A DNA stretch of 64,000 nt from Salinigranum salinum (GCF_009176545.1 NZ_VTOJ01000001.1:186001-250000); one strand, 5' to 3'. Counted from the first letter of the stretch, positions 16,996 to 26,626 are shown. Notes: a model not told the origin generated them from the sequence alone. Made by a program: numbers and translations.

Positions 16996-18822
16996 TCACC
17001 CGAGCACGACCGCCGCCACTTGCGGGGTGACGAACGCCTCGACGAACCCCGCCAGGACGAAGACGACTGCGAGCCCGACGACGATCCGCCACGTCCGGCC
17101 GATCTCGCTCACGACGGCCGCCCGTGGCCGGCTGCCACGCCACGCGCCCCAGCCGACGTGGCCGAGTCGGAGCCCGACTCCTCCGGCGACGGCGATGGCG
17201 GGCAGTTCGACGATCCCGTGAGGACCGACGAGCGCGGCGAAGACGAGCGGGTCGACGACGCCCGCGACCGCACCCACGAGGAGGCCGTTGAACAGTAACG
17301 TCCCCACCGTCGGAAGCCCGGCGAACAGCCCCGAGAAGCCGGCGCTCGTCGCCACGAGCCAGTTGTTGACGGCGATGTTGACGAACGGCCCAACGGGGAA
17401 GACGCCGAACACCGTGGCTGGGTCGTCGGGCGCGCCGATCCGGACGCCGTAGCCAGCCGTCGCTCCCCACCCGCCTGCGACACCGGCGGCGAGCACCGCC
17501 GCCGCGACGACGACGTACCCCCAGTCGTGCCGGACGAACCCGCCCAGTTCCGCGACGCTCGCCCGCACCGCCCCCCGGAGGCCTGTCGGTCGTCCCCCGT
17601 CCACCGACTCCGGTCCGAAACTGTCCCCGTCGTCGGGGTCGTCCCGCGTCGCTTCGGCGTCCTCTCCCTCGTCTTCCTCGTCCGTCTCGACGGCCGTCTC
17701 CGCCGTTCCGGCTCGGCCCGTCGTCGGTCGTTCCGCCCCCATCTCGATCGGCTGGGACGGCTCCGTGTCCGACTCGACGCCTCCGAACACGAACCCTCCC
17801 TCGTCGGCCGCCGCGTCGCGGGCGCGTCGATCGGTCTCTCCGGCCCGGTCCTTCCCGTCGGTGTCGTTGGTGTCGTCGTCGCCGTCGGCAGCACCGTCGC
17901 GGTTTCGTTCGTCCGCCCAGCCAGCGTACAGTGCGACGGCGACCCCGTCGAGCAGCGGCGTGAGGAGGAACGTCGAGACGAGCGCCACGACCCGGTCGAC
18001 GCCGGCGATACCGAGGCCGACCGCGCCGACGCCGAGGGCGACGTAGCTGGCCACGACCACGACGACGTAGAAGACGAACCCGCCGGGGTGGGCGACGGGC
18101 ACGCCCGCGCTCCGACGGATCGCACCCCGGACACCGACGTCGTCGACGACGGCCGCGGGGCCCGCGAACGCCAGCAGCGCGAGCACGCCGAGGACGGCGA
18201 CGACGGTGACGGCTACCCCCACGAACGCGGCGAGGACGGCGGTCGCGGCCGCCCGATCGAGCGCCGCCGTCGCCTCGGGCGCGGTGCCGAGCGTCCCGAT
18301 CCCGCCGACCACTGCCGCCAGCAGCGGGATCCCGGCGACGACGAAGAGTCCCCACCGGACGACGACGAGACCGGCGAACGTTCGCCACCGACCGGTCCCC
18401 GCGACGCCGGCGGCGAGGGCGTCGCGGTCGTCGAGTGCTGCGTCCACCGCGCCGAGCGCGGCCGCCCGGGTCACGCCGCGCGCGAGCACGTAACAGACGA
18501 TCCCGACGAGCACTGCGATCGAAAGCGGACCGACCACCTCCGGCGACAGCAGCGTCGCCGCGAGCCGGTCGTTCAGTGCCGCTGGCAGTCCCGAGGGGTT
18601 CTCCGGCGCGAGCAGCTCGGGGTTCAGCGCGGCGACGTCGTCGACCAGCGGCTCGAGCCGGCCGGTCGCCGTCAGTACCAGGTAGACGACGATCACGCCG
18701 ACGAGCAGCGGCAGGCGAGCGACGTCCGCCGTCGCGGCGAGCAGTGCGTAGTACGGGAGGACGGCGCTGGCGTCGTCTCGAAAGAGGCCACCCACCGCCC
18801 GGAGGGCATCGTCCACTGTCAC
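16996..18822 (-). CDS. Fusion membrane protein with C-terminal SpoIIM domain
   Basis: 608 aa from GTG 18822. The N-terminal half (about 1-310) is a multi-spanning membrane domain of about six helices resembling uncharacterised haloarchaeal DUF-type membrane proteins. Residues about 315-405 are a charged, disordered linker. The C-terminal 200 residues carry the SpoIIM/DUF95 signature: FVNIAVNNWLVATSAGFSG, then PHGIVELPAIAVAGGVGLRL and a last helix. The two halves look like separate gene products fused by an acidic linker. SpoIIM homologues in archaea have no known function. Confidence 0.75.
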   Translation of the reverse strand: MTVDDALRAVGGLFRDDASAVLPYYALLAATADVARLPLLVGVIVVYLVLTATGRLEPLVDDVAALNPELLAPENPSGLPAALNDRLAATLLSPEVVGPLSIAVLVGIVCYVLARGVTRAAALGAVDAALDDRDALAAGVAGTGRWRTFAGLVVVRWGLFVVAGIPLLAAVVGGIGTLGTAPEATAALDRAAATAVLAAFVGVAVTVVAVLGVLALLAFAGPAAVVDDVGVRGAIRRSAGVPVAHPGGFVFYVVVVVASYVALGVGAVGLGIAGVDRVVALVSTFLLTPLLDGVAVALYAGWADERNRDGAADGDDDTNDTDGKDRAGETDRRARDAAADEGGFVFGGVESDTEPSQPIEMGAERPTTGRAGTAETAVETDEEDEGEDAEATRDDPDDGDSFGPESVDGGRPTGLRGAVRASVAELGGFVRHDWGYVVVAAAVLAAGVAGGWGATAGYGVRIGAPDDPATVFGVFPVGPFVNIAVNNWLVATSAGFSGLFAGLPTVGTLLFNGLLVGAVAGVVDPLVFAALVGPHGIVELPAIAVAGGVGLRLGHVGWGAWRGSRPRAAVVSEIGRTWRIVVGLAVVFVLAGFVEAFVTPQVAAVVLG

Positions 18823-18916
18823 GCCCGGCGGTTACAGCCCCACGGGCGTATCTCTTCCCCAGCCGTCGCCTGCCTCGGTCGACGCTTTCTAACGCGGAGC
18901 CGTTCTATCGCCTGGT

Positions 18917-19516
18917 ATGAACGCTCAGGAGCTCACCGACGCTGTCCACGACGCGCACGAGACGCCGCTCTCCCGACTCGGCTCGTCGAAGTGGGTGTAC
19001 GCCCTCACCGGGGGCGAGATGGACGCCGACGCCGTCGACGCCGCCTGGACGGGAGAGGCGCGCGCGGCCCACGACGTGTTCACCGCGTGGGCCGCCGACG
19101 AACCGGACGCCGACGCCGCGGCCGTCTTCGCCGGCGTCGCCGAGACGGCCGCCGAGCACGGGGGCGACGCCGACGACGCACGACCGATGTACGGCACGCT
19201 CGCCGACGTCGAGGGCACCGCCGCACGCGCCGGCGGACTGCTGGCGTGGACGCTCGTCACGGAGAAGACGCTCGCGCAACTCGTGGGCTTCTACGTCGGC
19301 GACGCCGACCCCTCGTCGGCGGACACGTTCCGCGACCGCCGGAGCGACGTCCAGGCGCAGCGGGACGCAGCCGAGAACCTGCTCGACGACGTCTGTGACG
19401 ACGCTGCCGACTGGGAGGCCGCGCGCGACGCCGCCGACCGCGTCGTCACGGCCGCCTACGACGACTACGTGCAGACGCTGGAGTCGATGGGGATCAAGCC
19501 GAAGAACGTCTGCTGA
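18917..19516 (+). CDS. Conserved haloarchaeal helical protein, function unknown
   Basis: 199 aa, acidic, predicted almost entirely helical, no membrane segments. Conserved-looking blocks are LSRLGSSKWVYALTGGEMD near the N-terminus and a C-terminal YVQTLESMGIKPKNVC with a terminal Cys. Similar haloarchaeal proteins are sometimes labelled rubrerythrin-like, but I do not see paired ExxH iron ligands, so I leave the function open. Confidence 0.7.
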   Translation: MNAQELTDAVHDAHETPLSRLGSSKWVYALTGGEMDADAVDAAWTGEARAAHDVFTAWAADEPDADAAAVFAGVAETAAEHGGDADDARPMYGTLADVEGTAARAGGLLAWTLVTEKTLAQLVGFYVGDADPSSADTFRDRRSDVQAQRDAAENLLDDVCDDAADWEAARDAADRVVTAAYDDYVQTLESMGIKPKNVC

Positions 19517-19564
19517 GGGTACGGTCTCGCCACGGTCTCGACGCGAGCGGGGGCGTCCCTTCGA

Positions 19565-19736
19565 CCACTCTTTCGACTGGAAACCCGGTCGCAGTTCGAC
19601 CCGATCGATTCCGGTGGAGGTCGTCGGTCACTGTCGACCGTTCCGACCGCTCGTCGGTGCTGACGGCCGATTCTTCTATCTGCGCGACGATACGGCTCGA
19701 CGAACTGTCCGCACGTTCCACCCGAAACGAAGGGGG
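19565..19736. repeat. Inverted pair of ORB-like sequences
   Basis: The sequence ccactctttcgactggaaac (19565-19584) and the opposite-strand copy cgttccacccgaaacgaagg (from 19714, followed by ggg) flank about 130 bp between two convergent genes. The cores are shared with the oriC boxes, including the adjoining G run on the right copy. There is no AT-rich element between them. Confidence 0.5.
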
Positions 19737-19743
19737 TCGGAGA

Positions 19744-20013
19744 TCAGACGCCGGCCACGCCGGTGCGGTACTCTTTGAGGTGTTCGCGGGCGGCGACGAC
19801 GTGGTCGTGGAGATCGCCGTCGGTGTCGTCGGCGATCTCGTAGAGGGCGTTCATGTGCCGGTCCAGCCGACCGTGGTCGGGGCCCTGGTCGCGGCTGGCG
19901 AGCTCTGCGACCTGGTTGGAGTGGTCGTACAGCCGTCGCTGGAGGTCTCCCTCCGCGAGTTCGCTCGCCTTCCGCAGTGCCTCGCTCGCCGCCTCGAGTT
20001 CCTCTCGTGACAT
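19744..20013 (-). CDS. DUF7553-like small haloarchaeal protein
   Basis: 89 aa from ATG 20013 (MSREELEAASEALRKASELA). Highly charged and helical, with the conserved-looking segment LASRDQGPDHGRLDRHMNAL. I recognise it as the small helical protein family found across haloarchaea (DUF7553 by memory); no function is known. It is divergent from uvrB. Confidence 0.7.
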   Translation of the reverse strand: MSREELEAASEALRKASELAEGDLQRRLYDHSNQVAELASRDQGPDHGRLDRHMNALYEIADDTDGDLHDHVVAAREHLKEYRTGVAGV

Positions 20014-20147
20014 ACGTCGATGTACACTGTCACGGGAGAAAACGGTTGGTACGGCGGGACGGATTGTCGGTATCGACGACGCGGTGATCGCGAGCGCCAG
20101 GCGCGACAGCCGAGCGACCCAAGTAGCCGCGCTCCCTCCGATACACT

Positions 20148-22196
20148 GTGACCGAGAGCCCGCTCTCCGTGGACCGTCCCGACGCCGACGTCCCCTTCCG
20201 CGTCGATGCACCGTTCGACCCCGCGGGCGACCAGCCCGAGGCGATCGAGACGCTCGCGCGGGGGTTCGAGGAGGGGATGAAGCGACAGACTCTCCTCGGC
20301 GTCACGGGGTCGGGCAAGACGAACACCGTCTCGTGGGTGATCGAGGCGATCCAGAAACCGACGCTGGTGATCGCCCACAACAAGACTCTGGCAGCACAGC
20401 TGTACGAGGAGTTCCGGAACCTCTTCCCGGAGAACGCGGTGGAGTACTTCGTCTCGTACTACGACTACTACCAGCCGGAGGCGTACATCGAACAGACCGA
20501 CACGTACATCGACAAGGACATGTCGATCAACGAGGAGATCGACCGACTCCGCCACTCGGCGACCCGGTCGCTCCTCACGCGGGAGGACGTGATCGTCGTC
20601 GCCTCCGTGTCGGCGATCTACGGCCTCGGCGACCCCCGCACGTACGAGGAGATGGCGCTGAGACTGGAGGTCGGCGACGCCGTCGACCGGGACGATCTCC
20701 TTCGGAGGCTGGTGGACCTCAACTACGAGCGCAACGACGTCGACTTCCAGCAGGGCACCTTTCGAGTTCGGGGCGACACGGTCGAGGTGTTCCCGATGTA
20801 CGGCCGTCACGCGGTCAGAGTCGAGTTCTGGGGCGACGAGATCGACCGCATGGCCAAACTCGACCCCCTCACTGGGGAGGTCGTCTCGTCGGAGCCCGCC
20901 GTGCTGGTCCACCCGGCGGAGCACTACTCGATCCCCGAAAACACGCTCGAACAGGCCTGCGAGGAGATCGAGGAGCTCATGGAGGAACGGGTACGGTACT
21001 TCGAGCGCCAGGGCGATCTCGTCGCAGCCCAGCGCATCGAAGAGCGCACGACGTTCGACCTCGAGATGCTCCGCGAGACCGGCTACTGCTCGGGGATCGA
21101 GAACTACTCGGTCCACCTCTCGGACAGAGAGTCGGGCGAGCCGCCGTACACGCTCCTCGACTACTTCCCCGACGACTTCCTCACCGTCGTCGACGAGTCT
21201 CACCAGACCCTTCCGCAGATACGGGGCCAGTTCGCCGGCGACAAGTCCCGGAAGGACTCGCTGGTCGAGAACGGCTTTCGACTACCGACGGCGTACGACA
21301 ACCGCCCGCTGACGTTCGAGGAGTTCGAGGAGAAGACCGCCAAGACGCTGTACGTGAGCGCGACGCCCGCCGACTACGAGCGCCGGGTGTCCGAACAGGT
21401 CGCCGAGCAGATCGTCCGACCCACACACCTCGTCGATCCGGAGGTCGAGATCGCGCCCGCGACGGGGCAGGTGGACGACCTCCTCGAGAGAGTGTCAGAA
21501 CTCCCCGACGAGGAGCGCGCGCTCGTCACGACGCTGACGAAACGGATGGCCGAGGACCTCACGGAGTACCTCGAGGAGGCGGGCGTCGCGGTCGAGTACA
21601 TGCACGACGAGACCGACACGCTGGAGCGACACGAGATCATCCGCTCGCTCCGGCTGGGAGAGATCGACGTGCTCGTCGGCATCAACCTCCTCCGCGAGGG
21701 GCTGGACATCCCCGAAGTCTCCCTCGTCGCGATCCTCGACGCCGACCAGGAGGGGTTCCTCCGCTCGGAGACCACGCTGATCCAGACGATGGGGCGCGCC
21801 GCCAGGAACGTCAACGGACGCGTCGTCCTCTACGCCGACTCCCCCTCGCGTGCGATGGAGTCGGCGGTCGAGGAGACGCGTCGCCGCCGCCGCATCCAGC
21901 GGGAGTTCAACGAGGAACACGGCTACACGCCCACGACGATCGACAAGGCGGTTGGCGAGACGAACCTGCCGGGGTCGAAGACCGACACCGGCGGCGTCTC
22001 CCGCGAGAACCCGGCCGACTCCGACGAGGCACGGGCGCAGATTCAGCAGCTGGAGGAGCGGATGGAGGAGGCGGCGAGCAACCTGGAGTTCGAACTCGCC
22101 GCCGACATCAGGGACCGCATTCGGGAACTGCGCCGGGAGTTCGACCTCGACCGCGAGGACGACGGCGTCGCGCCCGAACTCGATCCGGAGTTCTGA
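20148..22196 (+). CDS. uvrB: UvrABC system protein B
   Basis: DNA-damage recognition helicase of nucleotide excision repair, 682 aa from GTG 20148, standard length. Visible: Walker A GVTGSGKT (51-58), the beta-hairpin [11 protein letters not shown] that inserts between strands, Walker B DESHQT, the helicase motif [19 protein letters not shown] with [19 protein letters not shown], and a C-terminal UVR domain ([20 protein letters not shown]) that binds UvrA/UvrC. Haloarchaea acquired the bacterial Uvr system. Its stop is followed 2 bp later by a Nudix gene, probably cotranscribed. Confidence 0.97.
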   Translation: MTESPLSVDRPDADVPFRVDAPFDPAGDQPEAIETLARGFEEGMKRQTLLGVTGSGKTNTVSWVIEAIQKPTLVIAHNKTLAAQLYEEFRNLFPENAVEYFVSYYDYYQPEAYIEQTDTYIDKDMSINEEIDRLRHSATRSLLTREDVIVVASVSAIYGLGDPRTYEEMALRLEVGDAVDRDDLLRRLVDLNYERNDVDFQQGTFRVRGDTVEVFPMYGRHAVRVEFWGDEIDRMAKLDPLTGEVVSSEPAVLVHPAEHYSIPENTLEQACEEIEELMEERVRYFERQGDLVAAQRIEERTTFDLEMLRETGYCSGIENYSVHLSDRESGEPPYTLLDYFPDDFLTVVDESHQTLPQIRGQFAGDKSRKDSLVENGFRLPTAYDNRPLTFEEFEEKTAKTLYVSATPADYERRVSEQVAEQIVRPTHLVDPEVEIAPATGQVDDLLERVSELPDEERALVTTLTKRMAEDLTEYLEEAGVAVEYMHDETDTLERHEIIRSLRLGEIDVLVGINLLREGLDIPEVSLVAILDADQEGFLRSETTLIQTMGRAARNVNGRVVLYADSPSRAMESAVEETRRRRRIQREFNEEHGYTPTTIDKAVGETNLPGSKTDTGGVSRENPADSDEARAQIQQLEERMEEAASNLEFELAADIRDRIRELRREFDLDREDDGVAPELDPEF

Positions 22197-22198
22197 AC

Positions 22199-22651
22199 AT
22201 GGGTGGAGACAGGGACGACGAGTACCCGGAGACGCCGACGATGATCTTCGCCGCGGGCGGCCTCCTGTGGCGCGAGGCGGACGAGCACGACGCCGATCAC
22301 GAGGAAGCACTGCTCGCCGTCGTCCACCGTCCGCGGTACGACGACTGGAGCCTCCCGAAAGGGAAGCTCGAACCCGGCGAACTCCTCCCCGAGACCGCGG
22401 TGCGGGAGGTTCGCGAGGAGACCGGGTTCGCGGTCGCCCGCGAGAGGTACGCCGGCCGGTACCAGTACGACGTCAGCGAGGGTCCGAAGACGGTGTTCGT
22501 CTGGCACATGCGCGTCGTCGACGACCTCGGCCGACCCGACGACGAGGTCGACGACCTCACGTGGCTCACGGTCGAAGAGGCGCTCGATCGTCTGACGTAC
22601 GACCTCGAACGCGACCTGGTTCGGCGGGTGACCCGGCCGTCGCGACGCTGA
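22199..22651 (+). CDS. Nudix hydrolase
   Basis: 150 aa. The Nudix box is clear: GKLEPGELLPETAVREVREE followed by TGF, fitting Gx5Ex7REUxEExGU with the metal-binding Glu residues intact. The N-terminal strand contains AAGGLLWRE and the sequence HRPRYDDWSLPKGKLE is typical of MutT/Ap4A hydrolase-like members. It starts 2 bp after uvrB, suggesting a role in nucleotide sanitation alongside repair; the exact substrate is unknown. Confidence 0.92.
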   Translation: MGGDRDDEYPETPTMIFAAGGLLWREADEHDADHEEALLAVVHRPRYDDWSLPKGKLEPGELLPETAVREVREETGFAVARERYAGRYQYDVSEGPKTVFVWHMRVVDDLGRPDDEVDDLTWLTVEEALDRLTYDLERDLVRRVTRPSRR

Positions 22652-22684
22652 CTGCCCCTGGTCGGGTTCGCTGGACACTGCACT

Positions 22685-23393
22685 GCTCGGTTCCTTCGTG
22701 TTAGCTTTAGCATTGATTCCACCAGACTGCGAAGGCTTGCAACCACGATTCCGCGATCGGCAACTGAGCGTTCGAGAACGTATTTGAGAACGAAGAGGTT
22801 CGGCGTTTTACCTCACGAAAGACACGTTCGATAGCGTTTCGATTTCCGTGGCGGCACACGCGAAATCGGAGGCCGAGTCGGTTGAGTGCAGCTTTCAAAT
22901 GAGTCGCAGCATCGATCAAGAATGTGACGTCGTTCCGGTGCTGTTTCTCGCGGAGTTCGCGAAGAAACAGCAGAGTGAGTTGCGTCGTTCGCGTCTGAAA
23001 GAGCCGAATGTGGAGGAATTGGTTTGTGCCGGGATCGACCGCAGCGTACAGCCAGTGGCGTTGGCCGTTGACGCGAATCATCGTCTCGTCAACCGCACTC
23101 TGATTCGGCTCGACGTCACTGTCGGGCTGTAGATCGTCCTTTCGCACCCAGTCGTGAATCGCTGTACGACTTCGTTCGACACCCAATTTCTCAAGGTATT
23201 GTTTGGTATTCGAGAGCGACAAGCCAGCGAGATGGAGCTGAATACCCACTTGAATCGCGAACTCGGGTGTCCGTTCTCGCTCCACAAACTCCAAGTCGAT
23301 CCATTCAGTAGGTCCGCTGAGGCGGTCGATTTCGGGCATAAGGCACTCAGAAATTGACCGCCTCATTCCTAACTTAACACGACCGCTCGGTTC
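22685..23393. mobile_element. IS6-family insertion sequence with 9-bp flanking direct repeats
   Basis: The element spans about 22694-23384 (691 bp) and contains one transposase gene on the minus strand. The 9-bp direct repeat gctcggttc flanks it at 22685-22693 and 23385-23393, a likely target-site duplication. Both ends share tcgtgtta just inside the boundary as imperfect terminal inverted repeats. Base composition is visibly lower in GC than both neighbours. It is inserted between the Nudix and histidine kinase genes without interrupting either. Confidence 0.85.
22707..23339 (-). CDS. IS6-family transposase
   Basis: 210 aa from ATG 23339 (MPEIDRLSGPTEWIDLEF); the frame extends further upstream outside the element. 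DDE residues are recognisable: VDETMIRVNGQRHWLYAAVD (first Asp), TFLIDAATHLKAAL (second Asp) and RNAIERVFREVKRRT (Glu). The size fits haloarchaeal IS6 transposases. The gene looks intact, so the element may be active. Confidence 0.92.
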   Translation of the reverse strand: MPEIDRLSGPTEWIDLEFVERERTPEFAIQVGIQLHLAGLSLSNTKQYLEKLGVERSRTAIHDWVRKDDLQPDSDVEPNQSAVDETMIRVNGQRHWLYAAVDPGTNQFLHIRLFQTRTTQLTLLFLRELREKQHRNDVTFLIDAATHLKAALNRLGLRFRVCRHGNRNAIERVFREVKRRTSSFSNTFSNAQLPIAESWLQAFAVWWNQC

Positions 23394-23469
23394 GGGCCAC
23401 AGATTCATATCACACCGTCCGGTATCTCCCCGCGATGAGGGAGCGTTACCAACCGGTCCTCCGGCGGAG

Positions 23470-25104
23470 ATGAGTCCCCCTCCCGACTCCGCGTCGCCGC
23501 CCCGGCTCGTCGTCGTCGGCTCCGACGACGGTGCCGAGCTGTTTCCGGACGGGATCGATCTCGGCGACGCCGTCGACACGACCGGCTCCGCCGATGCGGC
23601 CGACGGCACGGTCACGGTCGAGTCGGTTCCGACCGTCGAGCGGGCGGTCTCGCTCCCCCCGGCCGTCGACTGTTTCGTCCTGCTCCCGGTCGACGTGGGC
23701 GACGCCGAAACGACGGACGGGGACCGGGACCGGACCCCGTCGGCTCTCGCGACGCTCGTCGACAGCGGCGTTCCAGTCGTCGTGTTCGCACCCTCCGCGA
23801 CGCTCGACGCGGCGACCGCGTTCGAGGTGGGTGCGGCCGACCACGTCGACAGCGATCGACCGGACGCGACGCTGGTCCTCCGTCGTCGGGTCGAGGCGCT
23901 GCTTCGACGTCGGCGGTCCGAGCAGTCCCGACGGGAGAGTCGCCGGCTGCTCGACGTGGTGTTCGACCACGCCCCGGTCCACCTCTACGTCAAGGACCGC
24001 GACGGACGACATCTCCGCGTCACGGACGCGTACCTCGCCGATCGCTCGGCGTATCTGGGCAAGACGGACACCGAGCTCTACCCCGACGCGGACTCCGACA
24101 GCACCTACCGGGACGACATGTCCGTCGTCGAGACCGGGAAACCGATCCTCGACAAACTCGAGCCGGTTCTGGACCCGAGTGCGGAGCAGTTCTCCCGGGC
24201 GAACCTCCACGAGAAGTACGATGGAGTGTTGAACCAGGACGCACTCGACGACGACCCCGGTCCCATCGAGTGGGTGCTCACCTCCAAGGTCCCGTGGACC
24301 GAGGACGGCGAGGTCGTCGGCCTGGTGGGGGTCGGGATCGACATGACCGAGCGGGAGCGGGCCAAGCGTCGTCTCGAACGACAGAACGACCGACTGGAGG
24401 AGTTCGCGAGCATCGTCAGCCACGACCTCCGGAACCCCTTGAGCGTGGCCCAGGGGAACCTGGAGCTGTACCGACGGACAGGCGAGGAGTCGCGGCTCGA
24501 TGCCGTCCAGACGGCGCACGCCCGCATGGAACGACTCGTCGAGAACTTGCTGCGGCTCGCCCGGCTGGGACAGATCGTCGACGATCCCGAACCGGTCCCG
24601 CTCGAACGTCTCGTCGACGACGCCTGGGCGACCGTCGACACGGGCACCGCGACGCTCGTCTCCGACACCGCCGACACCGCAGACACCGCAGACACTACCG
24701 CCGGACTCGGGACGCTCGCGGGCGACCCGGACCGGCTCCGTCAGCTGTTCGAGAACCTGTTTCGGAATTCCGTCGAGCATGGCTCGACGACTCACCGCTC
24801 GCACGCTCGCGATGACAGCGTGGAACACGGTTCCACCCCCGATTCCACGGACGACGATACCGTCGAGGTCCGCGTCGGGCGTCGACCGGACGGCGGTTTC
24901 TACGTGGCCGACGACGGACCCGGGATCCCATCCGAGGACAGGGATCGGGTGCTGGAGCGCGGGTACACGACGCACGAGGAGGGGAACGGGCTCGGCCTCA
25001 GCATCGTCGAGACGATCGCCGAGGCGCACGGCTGGACCGTTGAGGTCGGCCGCAGCGACCGCGGCGGCGCGCGGTTCGACTTCGTCCCTCGGCGGGTCGC
25101 GTGA
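23470..25104 (+). CDS. PAS-domain sensor histidine kinase
   Basis: 544 aa, soluble. Order: a degenerate receiver-like N-terminus (about 1-145; VPVVVFAPSATLDAATAFEV), a PAS domain (about 155-295), a dimerisation helix with the phosphorylated His in IVSHDLRNPL, and an ATPase domain with N box NLFRNSVEHG, G1 DDGPGIP and G2 GNGLGLSI. The N-box segment is partly repeated (NSVEHGST then DSVEHGST about 15 residues later), an insertion pattern I have seen in other haloarchaeal kinases. No response regulator gene is adjacent. The sensed signal is unknown. Confidence 0.88.
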   Translation: MSPPPDSASPPRLVVVGSDDGAELFPDGIDLGDAVDTTGSADAADGTVTVESVPTVERAVSLPPAVDCFVLLPVDVGDAETTDGDRDRTPSALATLVDSGVPVVVFAPSATLDAATAFEVGAADHVDSDRPDATLVLRRRVEALLRRRRSEQSRRESRRLLDVVFDHAPVHLYVKDRDGRHLRVTDAYLADRSAYLGKTDTELYPDADSDSTYRDDMSVVETGKPILDKLEPVLDPSAEQFSRANLHEKYDGVLNQDALDDDPGPIEWVLTSKVPWTEDGEVVGLVGVGIDMTERERAKRRLERQNDRLEEFASIVSHDLRNPLSVAQGNLELYRRTGEESRLDAVQTAHARMERLVENLLRLARLGQIVDDPEPVPLERLVDDAWATVDTGTATLVSDTADTADTADTTAGLGTLAGDPDRLRQLFENLFRNSVEHGSTTHRSHARDDSVEHGSTPDSTDDDTVEVRVGRRPDGGFYVADDGPGIPSEDRDRVLERGYTTHEEGNGLGLSIVETIAEAHGWTVEVGRSDRGGARFDFVPRRVA

Positions 25105-25308
25105 GCGAGAACCGCTGTCGTCCCGGGGTCGGGCCACGACCGAGCGCTCCGTCTCGGCCGCGTCGATCGCGTGACCACGTCGACCGTCTCGACCGACCCG
25201 AGACGCGTACCGCCCCGTCGACCTGTCAGGAAACTGTTGTGGTGTTCGTTCCCACGCCGTCGGCGAATCTCAAGGTTTTCATACACCCCCTCCATACCGG
25301 GGTTCACG

Positions 25309-25383
25309 ATGAGATCCGACACGACGAGCGAACGCGCCAGCGCCACCCGTCATTTCACCCCCTCGACAGGAGGGATCACCTGA
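25309..25383 (+). CDS. Possible 24-aa leader peptide
   Basis: Begins MRSDTTSERASATRHF and ends GGIT. Its ATG lies about 27-30 bp after a TATA-like sequence, which would make it the first codon of a leaderless transcript reading into the TauE-family gene. The composition is polar with no known motif. This is a positional argument only. Confidence 0.3.
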   Translation: MRSDTTSERASATRHFTPSTGGIT

Positions 25384-25386
25384 ACG

Positions 25387-25524
25387 ATGCGCTCGTTCAG
25401 CGACGACTCGACCGACCGGCCAGCCACGACCTGTTCTCCGTCACTCCCCACCGTCCAGGGACGCGTGCTCGCACCGTCGCCGTCGACCGCCTGCGACGCC
25501 ACCGACGTCTCCGTCGTTCACTGA
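25387..25524 (+). CDS. Possible 45-aa small protein upstream of permease
   Basis: Begins MRSFSDDSTDRPATTCSPSL, 3 bp after the 24-aa frame, with ggagg about 15 bp upstream as a possible ribosome-binding site. It contains two Cys and ends 12 bp before the permease ATG. Both short frames begin Met-Arg-Ser. It may be a real small protein or chance. Confidence 0.3.
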   Translation: MRSFSDDSTDRPATTCSPSLPTVQGRVLAPSPSTACDATDVSVVH

Positions 25525-25536
25525 TCACACGAGACC

Positions 25537-26625
25537 ATGCCCGACAGCACATCCCGCCGTCTCCAGAAGTCGTTCCTCAAGTATCAGCACGTGTTCGTCC
25601 TCGTCGCGCCCGTGCTGTTCGTCACGTCCGTCTACCTCGCGGCACCCGTCCCCGCCGACGTCGGCCGGGGGTACTGGCTCGAGTTCTGGTGGCTCCTCCC
25701 GGTGTTCATGCTGGGGGCGACCATCGTGAACACGGTCGGTATCAGCGGCTCCGCGCTGTTCGTCCCGTTTCTCATCTTCCTCTTCCCGCTCGCCGCCGAA
25801 CCGCTGTCGCCACAGACCATCGTGAAGGTCGGGCTCATCAGCGAGGCGTTCGGCCTGTCGAGTTCGGCGGTGGCGTTCGTCCAGTACGGCCTCGTCGACC
25901 GCCGACTCGCGCTGTCGCTGGTCGCCGGCGCGGTGCCGTTCGTCGTCGCCGGTGCCCTGCTGTCGTTCGTCATCCCCGAGGTGCTGTTCCACTCGTTGCT
26001 CGGCGTCGCGCTGCTCGCGGCGTCGTACCTCCTCTTCAGGGCCGATCTGGGGCACGACGACGGTCACGACGACGCCACGGACGCGAACGAGAACGCGGTC
26101 GCGGCCGACGGCGGCCGACTCCCGGACGACCCCGGGAAACTCGGTCCCGCCGGCGTTCGAACCGACGCGGACGGGACCGTGACGCGCGTCGACCGTGGGG
26201 GCGACGACTACAGCTACACCCGGGGGGGATACCTCCGGCGGTTCGCCAACTACAGCGTCGGCGGGACGTTCCAGGGGCTCGCCGGCTTCGGTGTCGGCGA
26301 ACTCGGGATCATCTCGATGCTCCGGACGGACGTTCCGGTGCGCGTCGCCATCGGCACCAACCACATCGTCGTCGCCCTCACCGCTATCCTCGCCTCGCTG
26401 GTCCATGTCTTCGGCGGCGGCCTCGTCGGCGGCCACTCGCTCAGCCTCGCGACGACGCCGTGGAACATGGTCGTCTTCACCGTCCCCGCGACCGTGGTCG
26501 GCGGACAGATCGCTCCCTACGTCTCGAACGCGCTGGAGACGGACACGATCAAGAACTTCGTCGGCGTGCTCTTCGCCGTCATCTCGGTCGCCCTGTTCCT
26601 CATGGCCGCCGGCGGGGTGTTCTGA
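25537..26625 (+). CDS. TauE/SafE (TSUP) family permease
   Basis: 362 aa with about eight transmembrane helices in two halves, separated by an acidic cytoplasmic-type loop (about 170-225). Typical TSUP features are VNTVGISGSALFVPFLIFLF in the first half and SVGGTFQGLAGFGVGELGI plus GTNHIVVALTAILASLVHVF in the second. The family exports sulfite, organosulfonates or related anions; here the substrate is unknown. It is followed 1 bp later by a UspA gene, a frequent haloarchaeal pairing. Confidence 0.87.
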   Translation: MPDSTSRRLQKSFLKYQHVFVLVAPVLFVTSVYLAAPVPADVGRGYWLEFWWLLPVFMLGATIVNTVGISGSALFVPFLIFLFPLAAEPLSPQTIVKVGLISEAFGLSSSAVAFVQYGLVDRRLALSLVAGAVPFVVAGALLSFVIPEVLFHSLLGVALLAASYLLFRADLGHDDGHDDATDANENAVAADGGRLPDDPGKLGPAGVRTDADGTVTRVDRGGDDYSYTRGGYLRRFANYSVGGTFQGLAGFGVGELGIISMLRTDVPVRVAIGTNHIVVALTAILASLVHVFGGGLVGGHSLSLATTPWNMVVFTVPATVVGGQIAPYVSNALETDTIKNFVGVLFAVISVALFLMAAGGVF

Positions 26626-26626
26626 G

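Larger units (their letters stand above)
25105..25536. other. Leader region with possible short ORFs
   Basis: About 430 bp between kinase and permease genes. It holds a TATA-like ggttttcata (25274-25283), then two short open frames (listed separately). Nothing else was seen. Confidence 0.4.

Noticed and set aside
19853-22651. 932-codon open frame overlapping uvrB in another phase
   Set aside because: Only its last part, from 22199, is real (Nudix hydrolase); the rest is Arg-rich out-of-frame reading of uvrB.
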